The notes under the pieces were generated by a model. It saw only the letters and a list, made by a program, of their open reading frames with translations. It searched no databases and had not been told where the DNA came from. Of a stretch of 64,000 bases of DNA, positions 50,981 to 60,272 are shown piece after piece. The DNA is from Micromonospora_H sonneratiae (GTDB lineage: Bacteria > Actinomycetota > Actinomycetes > Mycobacteriales > Micromonosporaceae), in assembly GCF_042679305.1 (NCBI RefSeq), contig NZ_JBHTMP010000037.1, forward strand, positions 10,364 to 74,363, written 5' to 3'. A program made the position numbers and the translations under genes. How positions within the stretch are numbered: the first letter of the stretch is position 1; each line of letters begins with the position of its first letter.

Positions 50981-51017
50981 GTTTCCGGCTGGTCACGGGT
51001 TGTTTCGTACGTGTGAA
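50981..51017 (-). promoter_or_regulatory. GlnR-type binding box upstream of amtB
   Basis: On the minus strand the site reads TTCAC-N6-GAAAC-N5-GTGAC-N6-GAAAC, two copies of the GTnAC-N6-GAAAC half-site used by GlnR of streptomycetes. On the plus strand: GTGAA 51013-51017, GTTTC 51002-51006, GTCAC 50992-50996, GTTTC 50981-50985. No glnR gene is in the window. Confidence 0.8.
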
Positions 51018-51120
51018 GAAATGCTCACCGCCGATAGAACGGGCACTGGCCCATCGCGGACAGCAGGCCGATCGAGTACGGAACTCGCCCGCACCGAACT
51101 GGTCGAGGATCGACGAGCGC

Positions 51121-51909
51121 TCAGCGCAGCGCGTACTCCAGGGTGTGCCGCTCGTAGTCGAGCAGGCGCAGGTCCCGCATCGGACGACGTAGGTGCCCCT
51201 TGTGCACGATCCGTACGAACGCCGGGTCACCGGCCGCCGCCATCCGGCGGATCCCCTCGACATGGTCCACGATCCGCTTTCGGATCGTACGCACCAGTCG
51301 GTGCCGGTCCCGGGGAATCAGCCCGTACGCGTCGGCGAACATGCGCAGCCGGCGCGGCCGGTTGGGCCGTTTCCAGCCCAGTGTGTAGGAGTCCCGGTCG
51401 GAGAAGAGCGGCACCCAGGTCCAGGCCGCGTAGGCCACGTCGTAGATCCGCGCCCCGGGTGAGGCCAGGTCGAAGTCGATCAGCCCCAGGGTGCCGTCCG
51501 GCCGCCAGATCACGTTGTGCGGGGCCGCGTCGTGATGGCAGATCACCTCGGTGTCCGGCGGCGGTGGTCCGAAGGACCGCCACACCGCGTTGGGTGCCGG
51601 GGTGAAGCCGTACTGGGCGTCGTGGAACATCCGCAGCATGGTCGCCACGGTCACCAGCGCCTCGTCGGTGACCCAGTGCGGGGCCAGCGGATACTCCCCG
51701 CACTCCCCTTCGAGGTAGGACAGGACCTCACGGTTGCGCTCGTCCATGCCGAGCGCCCGGGGTGAGCCGGTGAAACCGACGTACTCCAGGTGACGCAGCA
51801 GGGCATGCACGGACGGCGTCCACGGGCCGGCGTTACGCCGGACGGTGTTGCCGACGCGCACCACGGTGCTGACGTTCCCGCCGTGCAGCGGGATCTCCTG
51901 TGCAGTCAC
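51121..51909 (-). CDS. Aminoglycoside phosphotransferase-family (APH) kinase-like protein
   Basis: 262-aa protein with the APH/choline-kinase catalytic pattern: VICHHDAAPHNVIWRPDG (Brenner-type loop with H, D and N) and LGLIDFDLASPGARIYDVAYA (metal-binding DFD). The substrate could be a drug or a cell metabolite; nothing nearby decides. The GTG at 51909 is used because GGGAGA lies upstream; in-frame extension to 51930 has no ribosome site. It lies between ftsY and amtB on the same strand. Confidence 0.86.
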   Translation of the reverse strand: MTAQEIPLHGGNVSTVVRVGNTVRRNAGPWTPSVHALLRHLEYVGFTGSPRALGMDERNREVLSYLEGECGEYPLAPHWVTDEALVTVATMLRMFHDAQYGFTPAPNAVWRSFGPPPPDTEVICHHDAAPHNVIWRPDGTLGLIDFDLASPGARIYDVAYAAWTWVPLFSDRDSYTLGWKRPNRPRRLRMFADAYGLIPRDRHRLVRTIRKRIVDHVEGIRRMAAAGDPAFVRIVHKGHLRRPMRDLRLLDYERHTLEYALR

Positions 51910-51956
51910 GTACGGTCTCCCGAAAGGCAAGGCCGGCTCATGGTGATCACTTCAGG

Positions 51957-53222
51957 CTACGCGTCCGAACCAAGTGGTTCGGTTCCGAGCAACGCGTCAA
52001 CGAACTGAGCCGGGTCGAAGGGGGCCAGGTCGTCCGGCCCCTCGCCCAACCCGACGAGCTTGACCGGGATGCCCAGCTTGCGCTGTACGGCGATCACGAT
52101 GCCGCCCTTGGCGGTGCCATCCAGCTTGGTCAACACGACACCGGTGACGTCCACCACCTCGGTGAAGACCCGGGCCTGCTCCAGGCCGTTCTGCCCGGTG
52201 GTGGCATCGAGCACGAGCAGCGTCTCGTCCACCGGGCCGTGCTTCTCCACCACCCGCTTGACCTTGCCCAACTCGTCCATCAGGCCGATCTTGTTCTGCA
52301 ACCGGCCGGCCGTGTCGATGAGTACCGTGTCCACACCCAGGTCGATACCCCGCCGGACCGCGTCGAATGCCACACTCGCCGGATCGGCCGCCTCCGGGCC
52401 CCGGACCACCTCAGCGCCTACCCGTCCCGCCCAGGTGGCGAGTTGGTCGGCGGCGGCGGCCCGGAACGTGTCGGCCGCGCCGAGCACGACGCTGCGCCCG
52501 TCCGCCACCAGCACCCGGGCGATCTTGCCGCAGGTGGTCGTCTTGCCGGCACCGTTGACCCCGACCACCAGCGCCACCGCGGGAGCACCGTCCTTCGGGG
52601 CGGTACGCAGCGAACGGTCCAACTCCGGGTCCAGGGCGGTGACCAGCTCGGTGGCCAGCAACGTACGCAGCTCGGCGGCGGTACGGGTGCCGAGTACCCG
52701 GGTCCGGTCCCGTAGCCGGTCGACGATCTCCCGGGTCGCGTCGATCCCGACGTCCGCCGTGATCAGGCTGTCCTCGATCTCCTCCCAGACGTCCTCGTCG
52801 AGCCGGTCCCGGGAGAGCAGGCCGAGCAGGCCCTTGCCGAAGACGTTCTGCGAACGGGACAGCCGGGCCCGCAGCCGGACCAGTCGGCCCGCGGTCGGCT
52901 CGGGCTTCTCCAGTACCGGGCGTTGCGGCACCTCCACCTCGGTCGGTACCACCACCTCGACCGGCGGCGCAGCCTGCTCGACCGGTGGGGCAGCCTGCTC
53001 TGCCGGCGGGGCGGTCGGCTCAGCCGTCGGGGCGACGTCGACCGGCGGCACCACGACCTCGGTGGGTCGCTCCTCGACCGCCGTGGTCGGCGGCTGGGGC
53101 TGCTCCGGCGCCCGTACCTGCTCCGGCGGAGCGGGACGACGACGCAACCGGGGCACCACCAGACCGGCGGTGCCCAGCACCAGCACGCCCAGCAGGATCA
53201 GCGCGAGGACGAGGTAATCCAT
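51957..53222 (-). CDS. ftsY: Signal recognition particle receptor FtsY
   Basis: 421-aa SRP-receptor GTPase. It has an N-terminal membrane helix (MDYLVLALILLGVLVLGTAG), a Pro/Glu/Val-rich acidic linker with EQAAPPV-type repeats, an N domain, and the G domain with GVNGAGKTTTCGKIA, DTFRAAAADQL, IDTAGR, LTKLDGTAKGG and GLGEGPDDL. The ATG at 53222 has AGGA 8 nt upstream; the longer frame to 53288 is rejected. In M. tuberculosis ftsY is next to smc; here about 9.7 kb separate them. Confidence 0.97.
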   Translation of the reverse strand: MDYLVLALILLGVLVLGTAGLVVPRLRRRPAPPEQVRAPEQPQPPTTAVEERPTEVVVPPVDVAPTAEPTAPPAEQAAPPVEQAAPPVEVVVPTEVEVPQRPVLEKPEPTAGRLVRLRARLSRSQNVFGKGLLGLLSRDRLDEDVWEEIEDSLITADVGIDATREIVDRLRDRTRVLGTRTAAELRTLLATELVTALDPELDRSLRTAPKDGAPAVALVVGVNGAGKTTTCGKIARVLVADGRSVVLGAADTFRAAAADQLATWAGRVGAEVVRGPEAADPASVAFDAVRRGIDLGVDTVLIDTAGRLQNKIGLMDELGKVKRVVEKHGPVDETLLVLDATTGQNGLEQARVFTEVVDVTGVVLTKLDGTAKGGIVIAVQRKLGIPVKLVGLGEGPDDLAPFDPAQFVDALLGTEPLGSDA

Positions 53223-53372
53223 GCGGCAAATCCTGACAGATACCGGGGCGCGCGTCCCAGCCGGCGCACCTGCTGTCGCCCGAACCACCCGGGTACGCTC
53301 CCGCCGTAACCGGGTGATGCGGGCGGCGACGGGGTAGGAATGAGGGATCCTGCGTTCCGCGGAGGTTCCGAC

Positions 53373-55181
53373 ATGCCCACCGCTCGGTTACTCATCGGCC
53401 CGCTACTGCGTCGGGTGTTCGGCACACGGGCCACCATCTGGGTGGAGACCGATGCTCCGGCCGTGGTCCGGGTGACCACCGGCGACGGCGCCGAGGGCCG
53501 GGCCGGCACCTTCACCGCGTACGGCCATCACTACGCCCTGGTCGTGGTCGACGGTCTGGAACCGGACAGTACGACGTCGTACCAGGTGTTCCTCGACGAC
53601 GAGCCGGTCTGGCCACAGCCCGAGACCGGGTTCCCACCGAGCGTGATCTGCACCCGGGCGGTGGACGACACCGACCAGCCGGTACGACTGCTGTTCGGCT
53701 CCTGTCGGGAGACCACCCAACGGGCGACCGCCCGACGGTTGCCCCCGGACGCGCTCGACGCGTACGCCCGACGGTTGCTGGCCGCCGACGACCTCGACCG
53801 TGACCTACCCGACCTGCTGGTGCTCCTCGGTGACCAGGTGTACGCCGACGTGACCTCACCGACCGTGCGGCACCTGCTCAAGCGCCGCCGGAACCGTCCC
53901 GCGCACGCCCCCGTCGATCAGGTGGTCAGCTACGACGAGTACACCAAGCTGTACCTGGAGTCGTGGCGGGACCCGGAGATCAGGTGGCTGTTGTCCACCC
54001 TGCCGACGGTGATGATCTTCGACGACCACGAGATCATCGACGACTGGAACACCTCGGCCGCCTGGCGGGCGGACGCCCGGGAACATCCCTGGTGGCGGGA
54101 ACGGATCACGGCCGGTCTCGCGTCGTACTGGGTCTACCAGCACCTGGGCAACCTGAACCCGGACGAGATCGCCAGCGATCCGGTCTACCGGAGGGTCACC
54201 GCCGTGGCGGATGCCACCGAGGTGCTGACCGAGTTCGGTCGACGCGTCGACACCGAGTCCGACGTGGCGCACGACACGCAGCGGTGGCGGGCCGCCCAGT
54301 ACCAGTGGAGCTACGCCCTGGACCTCGGCCGGACCCGGCTGGTGGTGTTGGACAACCGGTGCAGCCGGGTACTCGAACCGGCCCGCCGCGCGATGCTGCC
54401 CCCGGGTGAGTGGGACTGGTTCACCGACCGGGCGCACGGCCGGTACGACCATCTGGTGGTCGGTTCGTCGCTGCCCTGGCTGCTGCCCCCGGCCATCCAC
54501 CACCTGGAGGTCTGGAACGAACGGCTGGCTGCCTCGCCCCGCCGTGCGGTGGCCTGGCTGGCGGAACGGATCCGGCGGGCACTTGACCTGGAACACTGGG
54601 CCGCCTTCCACCAATCGTTCAAGGCGCTGGCCGCACTCTTCGCCCGCCTCGGGTCCGTCGGGACGGGCGACCTGGACCGGGGACCACGGCCCGCGGCAGC
54701 GGACGGCGGCGAAGCCCCGGTACGGGTCGGCGCCGGACCGGCGTACCCTGCCCCGGCATCGATCAGCGTCCTCTCTGGCGACGTACATCACTCCTACGTG
54801 GCACGGGTGCTCTTCGACGAGCCGGTGACAACCCCGGTGCACCAGTTGACCTGTTCCCCGATCCACAACCAGGTGCCGGCCGTGATGCGCCCGCTCATGC
54901 GACTCGGTTGGTGGCGCGGGCCGGCCGGAATCGCCCGGTCGCTGGCCCGGTCGATAGGTGTGGGGCGGGAGCCCGTACGCTGGCGCAAACTCGCCGGACC
55001 GTACTTCGGCAACGCGGTAGGGACACTGATGCTCCAGGAGCGGGCCGCCGAAGTGCTCATCGAGGGCACCGACCGGGGTGGTGCTCTGCGGACCGTCGCC
55101 CGGCGCTGGCTGACCGGTCCACCGAAGGCAGCCGGTGACCGCGGTTGCCTGACCGTTAAGGAGACGGTTGGTGACAGATGA
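53373..55181 (+). CDS. PhoD-like metallophosphatase
   Basis: 602-aa protein of the PhoD family (binuclear metal phosphodiesterase/alkaline phosphatase). Metal-binding blocks are LLFGSCRE, LLVLLGDQVYAD, MIFDDHEIIDDW and ISVLSGDVHHSY. There is no obvious signal peptide, so it may be cytoplasmic or lack export. The ATG at 53373 has GGAGG 7 nt upstream; an ATG at 53340 in frame is less likely. Its stop overlaps the start of a MarR gene by 11 nt. Confidence 0.9.
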   Translation: MPTARLLIGPLLRRVFGTRATIWVETDAPAVVRVTTGDGAEGRAGTFTAYGHHYALVVVDGLEPDSTTSYQVFLDDEPVWPQPETGFPPSVICTRAVDDTDQPVRLLFGSCRETTQRATARRLPPDALDAYARRLLAADDLDRDLPDLLVLLGDQVYADVTSPTVRHLLKRRRNRPAHAPVDQVVSYDEYTKLYLESWRDPEIRWLLSTLPTVMIFDDHEIIDDWNTSAAWRADAREHPWWRERITAGLASYWVYQHLGNLNPDEIASDPVYRRVTAVADATEVLTEFGRRVDTESDVAHDTQRWRAAQYQWSYALDLGRTRLVVLDNRCSRVLEPARRAMLPPGEWDWFTDRAHGRYDHLVVGSSLPWLLPPAIHHLEVWNERLAASPRRAVAWLAERIRRALDLEHWAAFHQSFKALAALFARLGSVGTGDLDRGPRPAAADGGEAPVRVGAGPAYPAPASISVLSGDVHHSYVARVLFDEPVTTPVHQLTCSPIHNQVPAVMRPLMRLGWWRGPAGIARSLARSIGVGREPVRWRKLAGPYFGNAVGTLMLQERAAEVLIEGTDRGGALRTVARRWLTGPPKAAGDRGCLTVKETVGDR

Positions 55182-55608
55182 CGGCATCAGTGCGGTGGAG
55201 CGCGAGCTGACCATGCTGCTCCGCCGGGCCCGTGCGGTTTCCGGGGAGGTGGCCCGGGAGGTGCACCCGGAGCTGGAGCCGACCGCCTACGGCCTGCTGG
55301 TCTGGCTGCGCCGTTGCGGTCCGACGCGACTCACCGACCTGGCTGGCCGGGTGGGCACCAGCAAGGGCACGCTCAGCCGGCAGATCCACGCGCTGGAGTC
55401 GATGGGGCTGCTCCAGCGGCAACCGGATCCGGTGGACGGGCGGGCCTTTCTGCTGGAGGTGACCGACGAGGGGCATCGCCGGTTCACCGCGGCCCGGTCC
55501 GCCCGGATCGAGCAACTGCGCCAGGTCCTGGCCAACTGGTCACCCGCCGACCGGGACGAGTTCGCCCGGCTGCTGCACCGGTTCAACGAGGAATCGGCCT
55601 GGTCCTGA
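55171..55608 (+). CDS. MarR family transcriptional regulator
   Basis: 145-aa winged-helix protein: TRLTDLAGRVGTSKGTLSRQIHALESMGLLQRQPDPVDGRAFLLEVTDEGHRR. The GTG at 55171 has AAGGAG 7 nt upstream; a TTG one codon earlier is closer to it. Two palindromes of the TTGCC/GGCAA type lie on the promoter of the next gene, an MFS exporter, which is the likely target. It overlaps the PhoD gene and may be co-expressed with it. Confidence 0.92.
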   Translation: MTDDGISAVERELTMLLRRARAVSGEVAREVHPELEPTAYGLLVWLRRCGPTRLTDLAGRVGTSKGTLSRQIHALESMGLLQRQPDPVDGRAFLLEVTDEGHRRFTAARSARIEQLRQVLANWSPADRDEFARLLHRFNEESAWS

Positions 55609-55698
55609 GGGTTTGCCCGGAAGCCCACCCGCTGTCCTGATCCCCGGAGCGGAGCGGAGCGGGGCAGCCCCGAAAGCTTGCTCACACTCCGCAGAACT

Positions 55699-55743
55699 CG
55701 TTTGCCTGGCAAACGACCCGGCCATATAGTTGCCCGAGGCAAC
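55699..55743 (+). promoter_or_regulatory. MFS promoter covered by two MarR-type palindromes
   Basis: TTGCCT (55702-55707), a 17-bp spacer and TATAGT (55725-55730) make a good promoter. CGTTTGCC-T-GGCAAACG (55699-55715) is a perfect 17-nt palindrome over the -35, and GTTGCC-CGA-GGCAAC (55729-55743) overlaps the end of the -10. A repressor bound here would block RNA polymerase. Confidence 0.8.
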
Positions 55744-55802
55744 AACCGGGGGAAGATGGCGGGCTCCGCCGGTGTGATCTATTCCGCCCGGAGGACCATC
55801 CG

Positions 55803-57458
55803 ATGACCCAGGCAGTCAGCAAACCCACCGCGCCAACCAGCGGCGAAATGACCCACCGACAGGTACTCGAAGCACTCTCCGGGCTGCTGCTCGGCATGTT
55901 CATGTCGATCCTGTCCGGCACGGTGGTCTCCAACGCGCTGCCCCGGATCATCACCGAACTGAACGGCACCCAGTCCGCCTACACCTGGGTGGTCACCGCA
56001 ACCCTGCTGGCCACCACCGCGACGACCCCGATCTGGGGCAAGCTCGCCGACCTGACCAGCAAGAAACTGCTCATCCAGATCGCCCTGTCCGTCTTCCTGG
56101 TCGGATCGGTGCTGGCCGGGCTCTCCCAGTCGACCGGACAGCTGATCGCCTGCCGCGTCGTACAGGGCATCGGGGCCGGCGGCCTCACCGCCCTCGGTCA
56201 GGTGATCATGGCCGCGATCATCTCGCCCCGCGAACGTGGCCGCTACATGGGTTACCTCGGTGCGGTCATGGCCATCGGCACCATCGGCGGCCCGCTGATC
56301 GGCGGCGTCATCGTCGACACCTCCTGGCTCGGCTGGCGCTGGTGCTTCTACATCGGCGTCCCGTTCGCGCTGCTGGCGATCGTGGTGCTACAGAAGACCC
56401 TCCGGCTGCCGGTGGTCACCCGCAAGGTGAAGATCGACTACCTGGGCGCCACGGTCATCACCGCGGCCGTCTCCCTGCTGCTGATCTGGGTCTCCCTCGC
56501 CGGTGACCGGTATGCCTGGGCCTCCTGGCAGACCGCCGTCATGCTGGGCGGCACGGTCGTACTCTCCGCGCTGGCCATCCTGATCGAGTCGCGAGCCGCC
56601 GAGCCGATCATCCCGCTCAAGCTGTTCCGGTCCCGCACCGTCACTCTCGCCACCGTCGCCAGCATCGCCGTCGGTCTGGCCATGTTCGGCGCGACCCTCT
56701 TCCTCAGCCTGTACTTCCAGATCAGCCGGGGACAGAGCCCGACGAAGGCCGGCCTGATGACCCTGCCCATGGTCGCCGGTCTGCTCTTCTCCTCGACGAT
56801 CATCGGCCGGGTAATCACCCGTACCGGATTCTGGAAGCGTTACCTGGTGGCCGGCTCGATCATCATGACCGTCGCCTTCGGGCTGATGGGCACCATCGAC
56901 GCGAACACCAGCCTGGTGTTGCTGAGCGCCTACATGGCCCTGATCGGGGTCGGCATCGGAATGACCATGCAGAACCTGGTCCTCGCCGTGCAGAACGTGG
57001 TCGACCCACGGGAACTCGGTGCCGCCAGCTCGGTGGTCGCCTTCTTCCGCAGCCTGGGTGGGGCCATCGGGGTGTCCGCGCTCGGCGCGGTACTGGCCAA
57101 CCAGGTCAAGACGTACATCACCGAGGGGTTCGCGAAGCTCGGCCCGGCGGCAGCCTCCGCAGCCTCCGGCATGGGCGACGGCTCGATGCCGGACGTACGG
57201 GAGCTCTCCCCGCCGATCCGCCTGATCGTGGAACACGCGTACGGCGACGCGGTCGGCGACCTGTTCCTGGTCGCCATCCCGTTCGCCCTCATCGCCGTGC
57301 TGGCGATCGTCTTCCTCAAGGAGGTGCCCCTGGGCCAGCGCAGCGGCAGCCAGATGGTGGCCGAGATGGAGCAGGCCGGCACGGTCGCGGCCAGTGGGGC
57401 AACGGCTCCGGTCGACGGGTCGGACAAGCCGGCCGGCATCGGGGGGCGGCGCGGATAA
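55803..57458 (+). CDS. DHA2-type MFS multidrug exporter
   Basis: 551-aa inner-membrane antiporter with about fourteen helices. Motif A is GKLADLTSKKLL, motif B CRVVQGIGAGGLTALGQVIM and motif C GYLGAVMAIGTIGGPLIGG, the antiporter signature. GGAGGA lies 7 nt before the ATG. The operator-covered promoter upstream and the MarR gene before it indicate induction by a ligand of that MarR protein. Confidence 0.95.
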   Translation: MTQAVSKPTAPTSGEMTHRQVLEALSGLLLGMFMSILSGTVVSNALPRIITELNGTQSAYTWVVTATLLATTATTPIWGKLADLTSKKLLIQIALSVFLVGSVLAGLSQSTGQLIACRVVQGIGAGGLTALGQVIMAAIISPRERGRYMGYLGAVMAIGTIGGPLIGGVIVDTSWLGWRWCFYIGVPFALLAIVVLQKTLRLPVVTRKVKIDYLGATVITAAVSLLLIWVSLAGDRYAWASWQTAVMLGGTVVLSALAILIESRAAEPIIPLKLFRSRTVTLATVASIAVGLAMFGATLFLSLYFQISRGQSPTKAGLMTLPMVAGLLFSSTIIGRVITRTGFWKRYLVAGSIIMTVAFGLMGTIDANTSLVLLSAYMALIGVGIGMTMQNLVLAVQNVVDPRELGAASSVVAFFRSLGGAIGVSALGAVLANQVKTYITEGFAKLGPAAASAASGMGDGSMPDVRELSPPIRLIVEHAYGDAVGDLFLVAIPFALIAVLAIVFLKEVPLGQRSGSQMVAEMEQAGTVAASGATAPVDGSDKPAGIGGRRG

Positions 57459-57499
57459 ACCGTTCCCCCCGGCCCGGGTGCGGCTGACACCATGTCCCG

Positions 57500-58030
57500 A
57501 TGACTTGGACCGCCCCTGAAGTAACCCGCCCCCGCGAGCCCTACGTCGGTGACGAACGCGCCATGCTGGAGGGCTGGCTCGAATACCACCGGCAGACCCT
57601 GCTGCTCAAGTGCGCCGGTCTCACCGCCGAACAACTCAGGACCGCCAGTGTCGAACCGTCCGGGCTGACCCTGCTCGGCCTGGTCCGGCACCTGGCCGGG
57701 GTCGAACGGTGGTGGTTCCGCCAGCGCTTCGCTGGTCAACAACTCGACACCCTCTACTGGAACGACGCCAACCCGAACGGCGACTTCGACGACGTGGCCG
57801 ATGCCGATGCGGAGGCGGACTTCGCCACGTTCCACGCCGAACTCGACGCCTGCCGGGCGGCGGCGGCCGGACACGACCTGGACGAGACGTTCCTGCGGCC
57901 CCGCCGCGACGGCACCAGCGACGAGATGAGCCTGCGCTGGGTCTACCTCCACATGATCGAGGAGTACGCCCGACACAACGGCCACGCCGACCTGATCCGA
58001 GAACGCATCGACGGCGTCATCGGCGACTGA
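57500..58030 (+). CDS. DinB/DUF664 family protein
   Basis: 176-aa four-helix protein of the DinB-like metalloenzyme superfamily. Candidate metal-binding histidines occur in LVRHLAGVERWW and EEYARHNGHADLIRERIDG. Members include thiol-dependent (bacillithiol or mycothiol) transferases; its substrate is not known. It lies 41 nt after the MFS gene and may share its transcript. A terminator follows. Confidence 0.87.
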   Translation: MTWTAPEVTRPREPYVGDERAMLEGWLEYHRQTLLLKCAGLTAEQLRTASVEPSGLTLLGLVRHLAGVERWWFRQRFAGQQLDTLYWNDANPNGDFDDVADADAEADFATFHAELDACRAAAAGHDLDETFLRPRRDGTSDEMSLRWVYLHMIEEYARHNGHADLIRERIDGVIGD

Positions 58031-58090
58031 CCGGACCGGTCCCGGCTGGTGGGTCGGGCCGTGGTGGGCCTGGCCGGCGACCCGGCTGTC

Positions 58091-58128
58091 ACCCCACGTC
58101 AGGAGCCGGGCCACCCCTGACGTGGGGT
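58091..58128. terminator. Hairpin terminator between convergent genes
   Basis: ACCCCACGTCAGG (58091-58103) pairs perfectly with CCTGACGTGGGGT (58116-58128) across a 12-nt loop. It lies between the DinB gene and the convergent discoidin-domain gene. Confidence 0.8.
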
Positions 58129-58160
58129 GGCCCGGCTGTCGTACGGCGACACGTCGACGG

Positions 58161-60272
58161 TTACGACGCGTAGACCTCGAACTCGTTGACCCGGACGTAA
58201 CCCGGCTGGTGGGTCGGACCGTGGTGGGCCAGGATCCGGACCAGACGGGTGCTGTACGTGGTATCGAAGTTCACCGTCACGCTCGTCGCGGTGTTGTTCC
58301 GGATCTGTCCGCCTGACGGAACCATCCAGCCGAAGCCGTTCCACACCTGCACGTCGAAGTCCCGGATCGGGTACCCCGAGGTGGTGTAGATCACGGCCCG
58401 CTTGACGGTCCGGTTGGTGCCGAAGTCGAGCTGCACCCACTCGGGTGTGAGCGGCGGGTAGGTGCCGCTGTTGTTCGCCCAACTGTGCGCGCCGCCGAGG
58501 CTGGTGTCCCGGGAGCCGTCGTTCACCCGGGCCGGCGAGTAGCCGGAGTAGGTGGACGAGGCACCCACGGTCGCGGATCGCGCCAGGTTGTCGTCACCGG
58601 GCGGGCCCTCGCCGCCGACGCTGCACACGGTCCACTCCACCACCCCGGTGCCGTACGTGATGTGGGTGGACTCGGAGAAGCCGACAAGTCCGCTGCCCAT
58701 GTCGTCGTACTTCTTCTCGAAGGTCGCCTTGATCTCCACCGACGTCTCGACCTCGATCTTGATCTTGATTGCGGCGCTGAGCTTGAGCGAGATCTCGATC
58801 TTCGGCCCACCGTCGATCTCGACCCACTTGTAGGCCCAGTAGTCGCCGAACTCGGCCCGGTCCCAGGTGGTGATGTAGAGATCCCGCGTGGTCCCGTTCC
58901 GCGCGTGCCTACGCTTGATCTTGCCGAAGACCGCGTTCTTCAGTTCCAGGCCGCCCTTGCCGACGATGACCAGCCGCGGCTCCAACTTCCCGGACACCCA
59001 GTGCTCGACCGAGGACGGGTTCGGAACCCTGAACCACTTGAGGTACTCCATGCCCTTGTTGTTCCGCAGACCCGTCGGGTTGCAGGCCACGGCGGTACCG
59101 ATCGGTCCCGACGCGGTGTTGGCGGTCGCCCCGCTCTCGTCCATCTCCCGGATGGCGGCCAACTCCTCCGCCCCCAGGTCGACCCGCTCGTTGATCGAGA
59201 GCACCCACACCTCGTTCGACTCGGTGTACGCCTCGTCGACCAGCGTGCTCTTGAGCCGCAACCGACCATTGGCGTCGAGGTCGTACGCGGGCAGCGCCGT
59301 CCGGGCCAGGTCCGACTCGAAGACGACCATCGTCACACTGCTGCCGGGAACCGCGCCGTCCTGAAAGTTCGGAATGTAGATCTGCGGGTGGTACGCCGTT
59401 CCGTTGATGTTCGCAAAACTGGCCACGCTGTTTTTGAAAGCGACCCAGTCCGCAGCGGTGGGATTGACGATCCCGGTGGCTTCCGCCTCGGAGATCAGGC
59501 TGCTCAACAGGACATTGTCGTCACCGTCGAAGCGCCGGGCTACGGCATTGTTCACCAGGCTGTGGAATTCGCTGACCTGGGCGAAGCGGAGTAGCGGCTG
59601 CATGTTCTCCTGGAGCCGCGTTTTGAGCACCAGGTCGTCGTCGGGGGTGACGATCGGGGGCGGCAGGTCCCCGACGGAGTTCCACGGGTTGGCCGGCTGG
59701 TCCGAGATCGCGGTCCAGAACCGGGTGCCCGGGGTGAGCACTCCGGCCGCCCAGAAGGACCATCCGCCGGAGAAGACGAAGTCCGTCCCCCACCGACCAT
59801 CGTGGAACTCCGCCAGCCGCCAGCCCGCGCCGAAGGTGCTGGCGCAGATCGAGTCCCCCTGTGCCCGGGAGGTCAGCGCGTCACCCCGGATCGGGGCGGT
59901 CACCTTCACCGCACCCCGCGCCCAACCGTTGTCGTGGTCGAACGGGATGGCGGGGGCCGGACGTGCGTCGACCAGCAGGCAGAGCGCCGAAAGGTACTGG
60001 TCGACAGTGGTGTCCCCGGCGTACGCGTCGGTCTGGCCGTCCCGACCGACGTGCACGTAGTCGCCCTGCTGGCCGAGCACCGTCCAGGTCATCCCCTTAC
60101 GCAGGGCGCTGACGGACACCGAGTCCGCACCGACCGGCTTGGCGGCCGCGCCGGCCGGGACCGGACCGGTCGGCGCGGTGGATGCGAGCGCGCCGACGAG
60201 CGCGGTCGCCACCCATCGCCGCCACGCACTGCTGCTGCCCCGGCGACGGGAGCCGCCGTACGACAAGGCCAT
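58161..60272 (-). CDS. Secreted protein with C-terminal F5/8 type C (discoidin) domain
   Basis: 703-aa exported protein. The start has several arginines then a hydrophobic stretch (WVATALVGALASTAPTG), a signal peptide. Residues about 50-550 form a region I do not recognise, with an Ala/Gly-poor middle and a segment rich in alternating I/K/E (ISLKLSAAIKIKIEVETSV), which looks beta-structured. Residues about 560-703 are a discoidin-type carbohydrate-binding domain (NLARSATVGASSTYSGYSPARVNDG, WVQLDFGTNRTVKRAVIYT). No catalytic motif is seen. GGAGG precedes the ATG. Confidence 0.86.
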   Translation of the reverse strand: MALSYGGSRRRGSSSAWRRWVATALVGALASTAPTGPVPAGAAAKPVGADSVSVSALRKGMTWTVLGQQGDYVHVGRDGQTDAYAGDTTVDQYLSALCLLVDARPAPAIPFDHDNGWARGAVKVTAPIRGDALTSRAQGDSICASTFGAGWRLAEFHDGRWGTDFVFSGGWSFWAAGVLTPGTRFWTAISDQPANPWNSVGDLPPPIVTPDDDLVLKTRLQENMQPLLRFAQVSEFHSLVNNAVARRFDGDDNVLLSSLISEAEATGIVNPTAADWVAFKNSVASFANINGTAYHPQIYIPNFQDGAVPGSSVTMVVFESDLARTALPAYDLDANGRLRLKSTLVDEAYTESNEVWVLSINERVDLGAEELAAIREMDESGATANTASGPIGTAVACNPTGLRNNKGMEYLKWFRVPNPSSVEHWVSGKLEPRLVIVGKGGLELKNAVFGKIKRRHARNGTTRDLYITTWDRAEFGDYWAYKWVEIDGGPKIEISLKLSAAIKIKIEVETSVEIKATFEKKYDDMGSGLVGFSESTHITYGTGVVEWTVCSVGGEGPPGDDNLARSATVGASSTYSGYSPARVNDGSRDTSLGGAHSWANNSGTYPPLTPEWVQLDFGTNRTVKRAVIYTTSGYPIRDFDVQVWNGFGWMVPSGGQIRNNTATSVTVNFDTTYSTRLVRILAHHGPTHQPGYVRVNEFEVYAS

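Noticed and set aside
49030..51192. 720-codon open frame on the plus strand opposite glnB-amtB
   Set aside because: Antisense shadow of glnB and amtB; composition is extreme and no domain is visible.
51957..53288. Longer FtsY form starting at 53288
   Set aside because: The added residues are not FtsY-like and would place a hydrophilic stretch before the membrane helix; the ATG at 53222 has AGGA upstream.
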